Made by a program: the position numbers and the translations under genes. This document shows positions 21,965-32,558 of a DNA stretch of 64,000 bases, piece after piece. This DNA is from Isoetes taiwanensis (Eukaryota > Streptophyta > Lycopodiopsida > Isoetales > Isoetaceae): contig JAJEKV010000014.1 of NCBI GenBank assembly GCA_021234155.1, positions 11,356,795-11,420,794 on the forward strand, written 5' to 3'. Below the pieces are notes generated by a model, which did not search any database, had not been told where the DNA came from, and worked only from the letters and a program-made list of their open reading frames with translations. How positions within the stretch are numbered: the first letter of the stretch is position 1; each line of letters opens with the position of its first letter.

Positions 21965-22680
21965 TTGAAAAGCGCATGTAGTGCAGTTTCCCCGTCGGCA
22001 ACACATTTCTTATCATAACGTTTGATCCAGAGCTCTGTTTTAGATGATTTTTATTGCGTTGGAAAGCTCTCTCCGAGATCTTTTTGATAGTGTATGATAT
22101 GGATATGTTTGGTTAAGTTATCTAAAACAGCAATTTTTCGGCCGGGTTTGGTAGGCTTTCACATCCTACTAGCTGATTAATACAGGATTGCGCTATTGGA
22201 TATTGTTTTATGGCTCATTCCGAATGAAGCTTGCAAAAAATTACCATGCATTTTTAGATTTTGAGGCAGTTATTAAGCAAATTCCAAGGCTTCTAGATCC
22301 TTGTGCTAACAAGCAGAAAAGTTTCCCACTTTGGTTTCTCACTACAAGAATCTATGGAGGCCAAAGGCTGCTGTTAAATTCCAGTTGAAAAATGTTTGTG
22401 TATGGGTGTTGCAAACTTTATGACTTTCAGAATAGTGGGATCAATCTGCTCTATCTTTACGGTAACTTTTACTTATGTTCTATTTGTTTTATTGTGATCA
22501 AATTCAAAAGCTACAGGTGATGAAAGCCTCAAATGAATTCTAGTTTTTTTCTGGTTTGAATTCTAAAAATTTTGTCACACCGAAGTGGACGTCCCTAAAA
22601 CCCCGAAGGGGCCAAAAAAAAATTTTTGCAACACAAACCATTAACATCCAACATATAAAAATTAAATCCCCCAACACATA

Positions 22681-23163
22681 ACAACCATTGACATTAACAA
22701 CCAACACATAACTACTATTGATATTAATTAACACAACCATTGGGTCCAACACATTTAAATTAAAATACCCCTTAAACCCCCTTTGGTTTGGGTGCATATT
22801 CACACGGGGGATGACGTAGGGCAGCGAGAGCCTTCATAATTATATTTTGCACGTACGAAATCAAGACCATATAGTATTCCGCTTGAAATCTTATAGTATT
22901 TTGCGAATCTTGTTATATAGTATAGCAAATTTTGTACTTGCATACCCCACAAACGAGGAACTTTACGTACGGTGTAGATTAAGGAATAAGGGGTGCATAT
23001 GCCTATCCAACAGCTCTCATTGCCCGGAGTCACCCCCCATGTGAATATGCACCCAAACCAAAGGGGGTTTAAGGGGTATTTTAATTTAAATGTATTGGAC
23101 CCAATGGTTGTGTTAATTAATATCAATGGTAGTTATGTCTTGGTTGTTAATGTCAATGGTTGT
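22681..23163. repeat. Long inverted repeat (foldback element), arms about 150 bp
   Basis: The left arm (22681 to about 22833) and right arm (about 23011-23163) are reverse complements. The outer 130 bp have only about four mismatches, and weaker similarity continues inward; the spacer is about 180 bp. A transcript through it would form a long hairpin. The open frames that mirror each other here (22540-22803 minus, 22993-23178 plus) are the same arm read twice. It resembles a foldback or MITE-like element lying at the right edge of the LEA_2 insert. Confidence 0.9.
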
Positions 23164-23343
23164 GTGAATATCATTTAATTTCACAGAGTTCACAGAGATT
23201 TTGGGGCTTTTAGCCTTGAACACAGTAAAAGCAAGGATGATCGCTATGATAATAAGAATAACAAGCAGTATGCTGGTTATAATACAGCATGTTTTGAAGC
23301 GCTTCTTCCTCTTATGCTTTTCATAAGACTCTGTAACTCCCAT

Positions 23344-24034
23344 TTCAAAAAATCCCCTGTTTTTCTCATTTGGCGCTTAGATTCATGGAAGAGCCTCAAC
23401 TGAGGCATCACATGCAACCCAACATCTAGGTAGGTAATATCCCTTTCCCTATTAAACGACACCATATCCAGCTCAATAGAAGACCTCCAGTTTCTTGAAG
23501 AGCTTGATCTTAGTAGTCAAATGCAAGAGCTTGATCTTTTTCTATCAGGGAAAGAATCTGCCGCATTTTGTGGATACATTTAATGATGTGTATCATGTAT
23601 AGCAGATGTTTATTTTTCCTTTCTTCACTCTTTGGCGTAACAAGCTCCAGCCATTGCTTTTGAGTCATCTGGCATGTATCAGATAAAAGATTTGAGGTTT
23701 TCTTTCCCTTAGTCGATTTTCTTGAAAGCCAAAAGGTCTGATTCATTTAGTTCAGAGGTCATTCAAAAGGGTAGTAGAGGTGCGCAACTGATTTGTGTTG
23801 AATTTCTTTTGTTTTCTTCAACACGTGCATTTTGTATAGAGCTGTTTCATCTTGCATAATGCATTGGCTTACATTCTATGTAGACAATTGCTGTTTTTCT
23901 GACATCGACAATTGCCCTATCATTTTCTTAGAGAACACCCATTTAGACTGATGTTGTTTTCTTGGAACTTTGTTCCCATGGCTTCAATCATAGGAAATGG
24001 AAATATAAATAACTCTAGCTTTGTATTTTTTAGT
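23344..24034. other. Upstream flank of LEA_2 gene
   Basis: This is the 5' flank of the LEA_2 start on the minus strand. Minus frames at 23277-23465 and 23510-23746 are lysine-rich without a known motif. The target site of the large LTR element (CTTTC at 24035) follows. No clear TATA box could be assigned. Confidence 0.35.
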
Positions 24035-24039
24035 CTTTC
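24035..24039. other. Target-site duplication CTTTC, left copy
   Basis: These five bases directly precede the LTR terminal TG and are repeated directly after the other LTR at 38871-38875. The match proves that the two LTRs belong to one insertion. Confidence 0.9.
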
Positions 24040-26212
24040 TGTGACGTCCCCTACTCATATACGGTGCACTCACCGTATACAAACAGGAGTTCATCCCCCA
24101 TACCAGCTCCATGCTAATATAGGGCCCTCCACGTATCACTGCAACCTTGAAGAGTTCCAGTGGGAAGAATGAAGGGGTCCTTTACCCTGTCTCCCTCAAG
24201 GCCTACCTAGCTGCGGAAGCATAATATACATGTCAGTAGTACATACATCAACATCATAAGACCATCACGAAGGATGGTTCACCACATATCTGCATAGACA
24301 AAGATCAGCACATCACATAGGGAAATCCTACCCAAGGCTCAGACTCAAGGGGATGACTGACGGCTTGGGTCTCCCGAGTTCATTGCAGACAGAATTCATG
24401 GCAATGGATTTGGCTGGCATAAGAACATGGCATAGGGTTGTCCACTCCATCCGCCCCTCCCTCGTGCACACTTTGCGAGTAGGTGAAAAGTGTTGGGACT
24501 CCGATCAGCCAGCCCGGATGCATAGCGGAGGGGCTATTCACAGGTTTCCTCTCCCGGTTCCGATGGGGCAGGAAGGGATCACTCCCTCCAGAGATCTACA
24601 TGCTGACTCAAGGTGGCTAGAGGGCCACTGCCCTTATTCGACTGAACCGACTGGAAAGTGAACACCACTTCACGGGTGTCGAGCCCATACCTTACCCGCA
24701 CTCAGTGGTAAGCTATTGGGCCTAGTCACAATCGGGGATAGGTTCTGTACGTACAAAATTCAAATTCCTGACGTATAAAGTCAAAAAAACACGTATTTTT
24801 TAATAAAATACGTGTTTAACGATTTAAACCTCATGCGTGGGAAAAAAAAATTTCCGATCTGTGAAAACAACGTGAAAGCGCGAAAAAATTTTTCGTCTGT
24901 GAAAACGGTGAAAACCCGCGTCTGTGAACGCATAAAAAAAAAAAAAAAAAAAAGATTTCTCTGGCGATGCGCGCATAAAAAAATTTTTGACGTCTGCGAT
25001 CTGAGAATTAGCGTCTGTGAAATTCAAAAAAAAAATTTTTTTAATTTGACGAAGACGATCGCAGCGTCTGTGTAAAATACTTTCGCACGCGAAAAAAAGC
25101 GTTTCGCGTCGCGAAAAAAAATCGTTTTTTTGGTTTTTCTGAAAAATTGTCGCGAAAATTGTCACTTTCCGTTGTTTTCGCGTGTCGCCGAAAAAATCTT
25201 CCGTCTGCGTGAATTTTTTTCAGATTTTTTCACGTTTTATACGGCAAATATGTGATGTATCATACAATTCATATGTATTCAGGTATAAAGCGTCTGGCCG
25301 TATTGAACCTATCCCCGGTCACAATGATCCCCCTTGGTAGGCCTTACACACCGGAGGGATCGTTCAAGAGTCGAACATGAACCTCCTTCTTAGCGGTCGG
25401 CCCCTCACCCACAACTAGGTGTGGTTTTGTACCACGAGGCAATTTACAATTGTGCTAAAGAGGCTAGCTAGAGCATCCACTACTAGGCTTTAGGGTCTCT
25501 ACCCCCCTTCCCAATACAATGAGTTCACAGAGATGCATCATCATACATATCACAGAAGAACTAAAGAACAAGATCTAATCTACATCATAGAGTTAGGTTC
25601 TTTAGTTAGAGTCTGCTATCTAGAGATCTAGATGGTTGCTATGGGCAATTTAATAGGCTAAACCCTCTTGATTCAATGACTAGAAGACGGTTTAGGCTAT
25701 TAAATTGACCAAATACCTGGTCCTTGGCTCGCTCCTCCTGCCCTGAGTTCGACCATCCTGCTGAGCTGCTTGAATCAAGGAAAACTAATGGTGCAATTCT
25801 CTCAGACAGGTGCAGTCCGAGGCGGTTTTGACTCTTGGAGCAGCCAAAACAGAGCTCTGGAACCCTATGGACGAAAAATGGCAAGTTAGGTTCTCCTACT
25901 AAATAGACAAGGGGTTAGGGCTAGGGTTTCCAATTATCCCTTTAGGCATGTGGGATAATTGGGAAATGGGCCCACTTGCCTTTAATGGCTAGGTGGCAAA
26001 ATGTGCCCACATGGAAAGGTGTGCACCTTAATAAATGTGCACATTGGGAAATGTGCACATTAATGACAAATGCACATACCTTGCAAGTTGCCCCCTAGGG
26101 GCTACTAGCCTGGCTACCCGTCGGCGTTACCGCGTCGGTCGGGTGGCGTGTCGTGGCGTGGCCAGGCGATGCGGTGCCATCCCCGGACCGATATCGCGCT
26201 TTGAACGTCACA
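24040..26212 (-). repeat. 3' LTR of the 14.8-kb element (contains MITE)
   Basis: This LTR is 2,173 bp. After removal of the 585-bp MITE and one 8-bp target copy it is 1,580 bp, against 1,578 bp for the partner. The termini are TGTGACG...CGTCACA. Most of it matches the partner closely, but there are dense difference clusters near 24355-24560 and 26130-26200. It lies downstream (left) of the PPT. Confidence 0.95.
24733..25317. mobile_element. 585-bp hAT-like MITE nested in the LTR, 8-bp TSD
   Basis: It has a perfect 13-bp TIR, CGGGGATAGGTTC...GAACCTATCCCCG. Exact 8-bp flanks GTCACAAT lie at 24725-24732 and 25318-25325, and the partner LTR at about 37976-37985 shows the empty site with one copy. 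The interior is peculiar. It is a mosaic of A/T homopolymers and CpG words, with cgtctg(t/c)g repeated at least eight times (for example near 24895, 24919, 24990, 25012, 25064 and 25203). It has no transposase. Two open frames on opposite strands inside it (24812-25075 and 24824-25165) are produced by this composition and are not genes. Confidence 0.95.
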
Positions 26213-26227
26213 TTCTCCCCACCTTGG
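26213..26227 (-). other. Polypurine tract of the 14.8-kb element
   Basis: Read on the minus strand this is CCAAGGTGGGGAGAA, directly abutting the 3' LTR. This is the position and composition of the plus-strand primer. A near copy of part of it (tctccccaccttggaat) recurs at 26254-26270, so the tract region is duplicated. Confidence 0.75.
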
Positions 26228-27198
26228 AATGATGCTGTCCGCAGCATCGTGGGTCTCCCCACCTTGGAATCTTCCTATCCTGCAATCAACTTGATGCATA
26301 CAATATACTACTATAACACTTACACATTTATTAAGATTACCTTAAGGTAATATTTTTAAATTATTATTACGCCATTACATTATCAAATAACTTGTCAATT
26401 CGTAACTTCTATTAAAACAAGGTACTTATTAGTCTCCGTTATCACAACATTTAGTTTATCACAATTTAACACTTTGATATACAATTATTATTTAAGGTAC
26501 TCTTCATTCCTTGCAACACATTCCAACAAAATTTGTGTTGCAAGTCTTCGCACCTTAAAATCCTGCATTAATTTTACAATATCTATAATTACATGCTTAC
26601 TATCTTAATTATTAGAATTATTCTAAGGTAATGTTTAAGACATTACTGTACTATTTCATTTTCCAATTAACTTATCACTTCATAACTTAATCCACGCAAG
26701 GTAATTATTAACCTTACTTAGTACAACATTTAAGTTTATCAAAGTTTATCAGTTTCATACAAAATTTACACTTCTAAGGTACTCTTCATCCCTTGCAACA
26801 CATTATAACAAAATTTGTGTTGCAAGTCTTCGTAGCTCGACCCCCTTGCCCTCCGGAGCGCTCTATTGGCCTGTAGGTCGACACTACGTTATTACCATTT
26901 TAATTATTAATAAAATTTTGGTTATATGGTGACCACCCCACCTATCTACATGAATGCATGGCTAATCTCCCGGCATAGGAAGAGGATTCTATTCTATTCT
27001 TCCATCGTGGCCGTGGAGACAGCGCCCTATAATGCCTATATGCCGCTCATGCCTACACCTTTAGTTGCCCAACGTGGAGGATAGGTCCTTCCCGTATATG
27101 GGGCGTGAAGGACAGATTCCTCCTATCAATGCATATATGGGGCTAGAGGTGCTTTTCCTATCAATACATTCCTGAATGACCTCTTATCTCTCGAGGTC

Positions 27199-27230
27199 GT
27201 CTACTTCCGTGGGACGGAAGTAGACTTTTT
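27199..27230 (+). repeat. 12-bp perfect hairpin with GGG loop followed by T5
   Basis: GTCTACTTCCGT is followed by GGG and its exact complement, then TTTTT. On the plus strand it resembles a terminator-like stem; as DNA it is a near-perfect 27-bp palindrome. It lies in the 3' non-coding interior of the large LTR element, and its function is unknown. Confidence 0.8.
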
Positions 27231-28258
27231 AATCTACCTTCCACTCATCCAAGCGGAACCGCGGTCATGCCTACATTGACATTACACCACATCCTAGAGA
27301 TCACCGTAGTGGTCCCATCATCGGTAATTACGCATGCAACCCATACCTGGCATAGGTTGCATGCGTAGATTAATCTTAACTACACATGAAATTGATCTAA
27401 ACACAAATCGACATGCCTGAGCCGATTTTTGCTGGGGCTCCTTTAATGCATGTGATTAACATAATTACCCTAAGGTAATATTTATGAATTAACATTATCA
27501 TAGTATCGGATACATTACTTCCGATAGTACAATTATATTTACTCTAAGCTTTGCAATATTTAACGACTTTTAGATTGCGATTATTTAAACAATAACTCTG
27601 ATTTAGACCTATTGTTACATAGACAAGGTTTTTAATTATCATACACAAGAATTAGATGTGCTTCTTATTCTCTTCGTTGGGTCCTGCATTACCCTTGGAA
27701 GTATATCTCTAAGATGCACTTAAATATATCTGAATTCTATTTTCTATTTATATTTATAAGGACCTGAGGTCATATGGCTATCCTTGGAAGGAAAAGCATC
27801 CTTGCGAAGGATTAATTAACATGCTACCTCACATTACCGTTGTTATTTAACTTATTTCCCTACGATATATATACGTACAGCAAATTCTATGCAGTTATTA
27901 GGGTCTATATATAACTTATCAATAAGACACATTAAAGCTTATAATACATGCGCACACCTTACCTAAGGCTAGAACACCACCCATTGAGCCGGCGTGGAGT
28001 AATTTGGAGATGACTTGGCCGTTGCATTGCTCCCATATTTTTGCTCCACTTCATTGGTGTAGTTAGCTATCACGTCAGTCTCGCACGTTGAAGGCCTCCT
28101 GAGCACTAAGGTATCTATCTATCTTACGCTCTATTCGCTTCGGCCATTGCCGGAGTGAACTTTATTCTACGGGGCGGTCAATTCGATGCAAGTACGTTCA
28201 ATCATAAGATTGAGCCCTCCCACTTTCTTCGAAAAGAAAATGGTCCTACACCCCTTCA

Positions 28259-28280
28259 ATGACGTTGTACACAACGTCAT
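28259..28280. repeat. 22-bp near-palindrome containing paired TGACG words
   Basis: ATGACGTTGT is followed by AC and its exact complement. TGACG is the core of plant bZIP (TGA/as-1) sites and appears here as an inverted pair. Regulatory use is speculative. Confidence 0.6.
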
Positions 28281-29000
28281 ATCTATTCTCTCTCCTTAAG
28301 AGGTTATACGCTTCTTACTTAGCGCATTAATTTACTAGCCTTAGCTACATATATAACCATCTAAGATGGATGCACATATTATGTTATCATTTATTTCAAT
28401 ATAGTTATGGGTTACCTACTTAGTTAGAACGATTCTAACCCACAAGGTTTTGTCATGACGACAATTCCTTTTGTCTCAAAAGACTATTTGATTACTATAA
28501 TTCTTATTTTAAATGTACCTTACATGTACTATTCTTTTATATTCTAGAGATTCCCCCTTTCTTAGTTAGCTAACTCTTGGAATATTCCTACCAATCGAAT
28601 TGATGCCATCGTAACAAGTTGGCCGGACTTGTTAGATTACTTCTTTTCTTTCGGTTGGATTATTTTTTGGAGGTACTAGATTTATACATGGTCAACAATT
28701 ATCCTAGCAATGAATCCTTCTTAGCGAGGAGATCAATCTCACCAAGTGGTTTCAATACGTTGGATGTCTGTTAACAATCGTGTATAATTTTAGTCACTCC
28801 TATGCATTTCCTTCCCAATCTTTGACGCTTAGCCCAATCTTGGGGCATTCCTTTCAATGAGAATATCTGGAAATGCCTTCTAATCCCAATATGGATGTTA
28901 TCGTCCATACATTTAACCTACTAGGCCCCATGGCCTTAGATCCTTGACCTTGCTAGAAGCTCATCCACTCGTTGCCTGCTTGAAGTAGCAAGGTGACGTT

Positions 29001-32000
29001 CTTCCGAGTCGCTCGATACTTCAGTCTCCTTGACGGTGGCTCCTCTTTGATGTGGAGGTTGACTTTCTTCGTTAGAAGCCTCTCATTGCTGGTGGCTTGC
29101 TGATGTAGTTGATCACTTGAAATCTTCCATGCCGCTTTTCAAAAGCCTGAAGGTGACGCCGTTGAAAAAAAAGGTCTTTCATCTTGAACTCTTTGTCTTG
29201 GCAGCTAACGACTCTGTATCCGATATTGTTTCTTCGACTCCATCGATGTCTCATACGTCGAGTCCTCTTGTCGTTATCGTGTTGCCCGAAGAGTGTTGAG
29301 GATGTGGATTGCTTCACCCCTGCAAATTGCCTGACATCTCTTCTTTTGATCCGTTATGCTATGGGAGGGAAGGAATAACAAGGGAACTATACATGCAAAG
29401 CATATAGCTTACATAATTACAGTTACTACTAGAGCTATTAGGTCCCCCTTGTGCCTCCCTTCGAGTTGCACACCTACTCCTTGGCGATGTCATCGGTGTT
29501 CCTCCGGTGCAATGGTGTTGATGATCTATATCCTCCTATTTGTACGTCAGCTCATACTCCGGGGTAACTTGTTGATATACTTGGGCCCTCCGATGTTTGT
29601 CGGCTATGGCACAACACGCTTTGCATCACATTCTAACTAAAGGTGTGCTGGTCGTTGATGCTTTGACATTTCGGTCTGCTTCCTGATCCTGTTCTCGGGC
29701 GGTAATTGTTCCCCCCTTCATGATACTTGAAGCTATTTGGAGGCGTCTCTTGAGGCTGTGCGCGATTCCTTTGGCTATACTCCTCTGGAGTTGTTCTCTT
29801 CTGCAGTTATTCTTTGAATCGTCCATCCTTGGGTTCAGCAAGTTGCACGCGCAGTCCGCGTGCAAGTCATCGGCTCGCTTAGTTGCTTCTCCATCGAGCT
29901 TCCAAACTTCCTTGTTTGATCCCTCGATCACATGGCTTGGGCGTTGTCACTTTCCACGGTGCTATGCGTCTTCTTGTCTTGAGGTACCTTCCGGTGGCTT
30001 TGATTGTGCTTTCGTCGGTTTTGATCCTCCCCGTTGCCTCTAGGGAGCTCGTGGAAGAAGTCGGTTGCTAGCACTTCTCCAGCTTTCAGTTCCTGACCTT
30101 TGTCCCTCTATGCATGTTGGTCTCTCTGGTAAGTAAAGCATCATGGCTCTCCTCTCTGCTGGCTATGTTGTTTCCGGGGTCTTTGGATCCTTATATCTGC
30201 TGCACTTGACCCTTGAATTGAAGAAGTACATGCCTTAGATATACTCTTGTCGTTGAATAGCCTGGCTATTATCTTGAACTCTCTTTTTGCCGAAGGTGCT
30301 TCAGTTGCTATCCTTGTCGTTAAGGTGTCGAATGCTTCTACCTTGGGCGTTTGATGTCCCACATGTCGGAGATATGATCGGCTTCTTCTCTTCTAATTAC
30401 TGGTAGGAGTACTGTGAAGCCATCACCTAGTTGTTGAAGGCATATCTCCTCGTCGGGTGCCTTTTCGTAGTGCCTCTCCATCTAATACACGTGTCATAGC
30501 GCATCACCCTATATTACCACAAGGTGGAATTATGGTTGTCGAGATGTTGCCTTCTTAGTTGGCTCGTTGATGTCGGGTCGTTCCTCCTTCTATTGTTGAG
30601 GCCACTCGTGTCATAAGTTCGTCAAGTGTTGCCGCTGCCACAAGAGGTAGTGTTGCGCCCTGACGATGTCCCTCGTGCGTGGCGATGATCTTGACATGAC
30701 CGGTGTTGTCTCTTATTCGACATTGGGTGGGGCCAAAGTGGTCTTCTACTTGAGGCCACTTCGAAGTGTTGGGAGTCGGTTTGCTTGGGCTCGGTGGTTT
30801 CTCCCTCGTACTTGCTCTTCCATTTTGATCTTGGGCTATCGTTGTGCTTCCTTGCTTCCTCATTTGGTAGTCGGTGAAGGAGCTTCCTGATCTAAGCGCT
30901 AAATCCATAAAACATGATCAGAACTCATGTTTCTCCACTATATCTGTGAATGTCCGAGATATACAATAGACATATACGCATTTACATTGGGATTTTTAAT
31001 TCATTCACTTTTCCAAAACAATTACGAAGATCTACTTAAATGTTTATACTCCGTTAGGGTTTCCCCTCCTCCTAAAGTGTTTGATCCTTCGGTTTTGCTG
31101 CATCTTCCTCGTTCTGGTTGACTCCAGGATCTTGAGATGCTGCTACTATTGTTGAGCTTCATGTCTGATCCGAGCTCGTCACCCCAAGTTGCGAAGAGTG
31201 TTCATCGATGTGATCCCTTGAACAAGATGCTCCTCCTTAATGTGTATGTTCGTCGTGAGGAATGCGGTGACCGCTCAACGTCCCTACATGCAGTGTGTCG
31301 TTGCAAGTGCCGTTGATCGCTTGAGTAGGATCACCTGGCTGTTGCAGTCGGGATTCTTGAATGTCTTTGAAGCTCTGAGATCATGGTCGGTAGGCAGGCA
31401 TTGTCATTCCTCCGCAGGTTGAATTTCTCAGTGCGACTCCTGTTGTTTGGGCTTTGCTTCATTCCGAGGTGCCTCTCCTGTGCCTGGAAGTGTGGTCATC
31501 TCCATTGCCCTTACCATAGCTCCTTCTGGTCGCCTTTGCGTGATTTGTACCTGCTGGCTAGGTCGTCTCCTCCGTCCCTTGGGTCCTATTCATTCGAGTC
31601 TCGCACTCCTTGGCTGACGTAGTAAGGTCGTTCTTCCTTTGGTTTCTAGGTATTTCAGGGTCCCGAATTCTTGTTTGAGCGGAATATTCTCCTCCTTGAT
31701 CTTGCCCCTAATGCTGATATAGGCCTTCAAGTCGGAGATGTTCCTTCCCTGATATGCGTCTCCTCCCCCTCATGTTCTCCTACTTTTTGGAACCGATGAA
31801 AGTTCTCCTGCCGGTGCAAGGGAGCTGGAAGCTCGTCCGGTCAGCCTTAGGTGGCTTGGTTGCTCCTTTTGTTGACATTGCATGACATTCGCTTGAGCTC
31901 TTGGGTTGCAAGGTCGTGGTGGTCTTCCCTACGGCTATACGCTCCTGTGTCGCCATGAGTTCTCTCCTCGACGGAAGATTATGCCCTCTGGCCCTAGCTC

Positions 32001-32529
32001 GTGATGCTAACGCGTCATCGATGTCTAACATCTTCCTGCACCTGTATTTTGCTGCCTTACGTTCTTCCATTTTAAAGTCATGTACGTCGAGTTGGTGAAG
32101 GCGTCGAGATCCTCGTGGACGTGGTAGCCGGGAGGTTGACATCTAGAAAAATTCTTGATGCCATTGGTTACCAAATATTCTTCGCATTTGATGAAGATTG
32201 ATGATAGGCCGGTGGTGTCCTGTTCTACTCATTTGTCGGTTGAGGTGTTTGCCGTTGTGCTTCCCTTTCTTGGGTCTGCCTTTTCGGTCTCCTCTCCTTA
32301 TTTGTCTGTACATCGGCTGGGACCTTGATGTCTTCAAGAAGTTGCGCTTCTAGCTCTTCTGTGGCTCTGGCCCTGTACTTCGAGAGCAACGCTCGTATAT
32401 CCTAGAATCTAAGGGTCTACTTGAAGGGCTCTCCTACAACATTCTGGGCTCTATAAGCAAGCAAGATGGCTCGAGCAGCGTTACTGGAAACATATCTATA
32501 ATCTACAAGTCTATGGACATTAGGACGTA
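29001..32529 (-). pseudogene. Decayed coding region of the LTR element (gag-like pieces)
   Basis: Composition is GC-richer than the flanks, and successive short minus-strand frames look protein-like. 32225-32401 contains YRARATEELEAQLLEDIK then a Lys/Arg/Gln-rich tail. 31780-32142 contains KMEERKAAKYRCRKMLDIDD. 31590-31769 contains GKIKEENIPLKQEFGTLKYL. 30555-30908 and 29626-29931 are basic and Ser/Thr-rich. Charged helices and basic tails fit a gag-type structural protein, but no CCHC knuckle, protease, RT or integrase motif was recognised. Stops and frame changes occur every 60-120 codons. It could also be captured host sequence. Confidence 0.45.
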
Positions 32530-32558
32530 CTAGTAACGGTGCCCAGCGTTGCTGGGCA
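32530..32558 (-). mobile_element. Helitron 3' terminus A
   Basis: Read on minus: a perfect 8-bp hairpin TGCCCAGC-AAC-GCTGGGCA (32558-32540), a short spacer, CTAG at 32533-32530, then a host T. Hairpin plus CTRR before a host T is the Helitron 3' end. The element body extends to the right; its 5' TC end was not located. It interrupts the gag-like region of the large LTR element. Confidence 0.8.

Larger units (their letters stand above)
21641..23164. mobile_element. 1,524-bp insertion inside the LEA_2 coding sequence, 7-bp TSD
   Basis: The insert is bounded by TGAATAT (21634-21640 and 23165-23171). It starts gtagcataataacaggggg and ends gtcaatggttgtg, and its two termini are not inverted repeats of each other. 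Inside are a 101-bp tandem duplication (21764-21964) and, at its right edge, a 483-bp long inverted repeat (22681-23163). It has no open frame of note. A 7-bp duplication does not assign it to a superfamily. It may be a composite of more than one event. Confidence 0.7.
21345..23343 (-). pseudogene. LEA_2 / NHL-type membrane protein gene, split by an insertion
   Basis: The minus strand from 23343 begins MGVTESYEKHKRKKRFKTCC. A hydrophobic span follows (residues 21-42), then FKAKSPKISVNSVKLND. This is the basic N-terminus, single membrane anchor and start of a LEA_2 domain (NDR1/HIN1-like family). The frame breaks at 23165 and resumes at 21640 with HASLSSSLRLDLTL, then SVKNPNQANFKYSNSTTNVF and YRGTQIGEVPSPAGE, the family's hallmark region. 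The two halves join in frame once the 1,524-bp insert and one 7-bp target copy are ignored. After VTLHVQKFF the sequence no longer matches the family and stops at 21345, about 50-60 residues short, so the C-terminus is also lost or replaced. No GT-AG ends fit the gap, so it is not an ordinary intron. Family members are membrane proteins linked to stress and defence; this copy is probably dead. Confidence 0.8.
26228..29000 (-). other. AT-rich non-coding interior of the LTR element
   Basis: This is the 3' untranslated part of the minus-strand element. It contains an approximately 282-bp degenerate tandem duplication: ggtactcttcat(t/c)ccttgcaacacatt at 26496 and 26778. Each copy carries a hairpin of cttgcaacaca with tgtgttgcaag. 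There is also a 12-bp perfect hairpin at 27199-27225 and a 22-bp palindrome at 28259-28280. No gene was recognised. Confidence 0.55.

Noticed and set aside
21641-23164. Ordinary spliceosomal intron in the LEA_2 gene
   Set aside because: No GT donor lies at the coding edge, and the edges carry a direct 7-bp duplication; insertion explains the data better.
24812-25165. Two opposing open frames of 87 and 113 codons
   Set aside because: They lie wholly inside the 585-bp MITE, are built from lysine/phenylalanine runs caused by A/T homopolymers, and mirror each other on the two strands.
26035-26350. Open frames near the LTR/PPT junction
   Set aside because: The frame at 26035-26232 recurs in the partner LTR (from 38695) and is part of the LTR; no protein family.
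30666-31622. Plus-strand frames across the LTR element interior
   Set aside because: The element reads on the minus strand, where the protein-like frames lie; the plus frames look like shadows.
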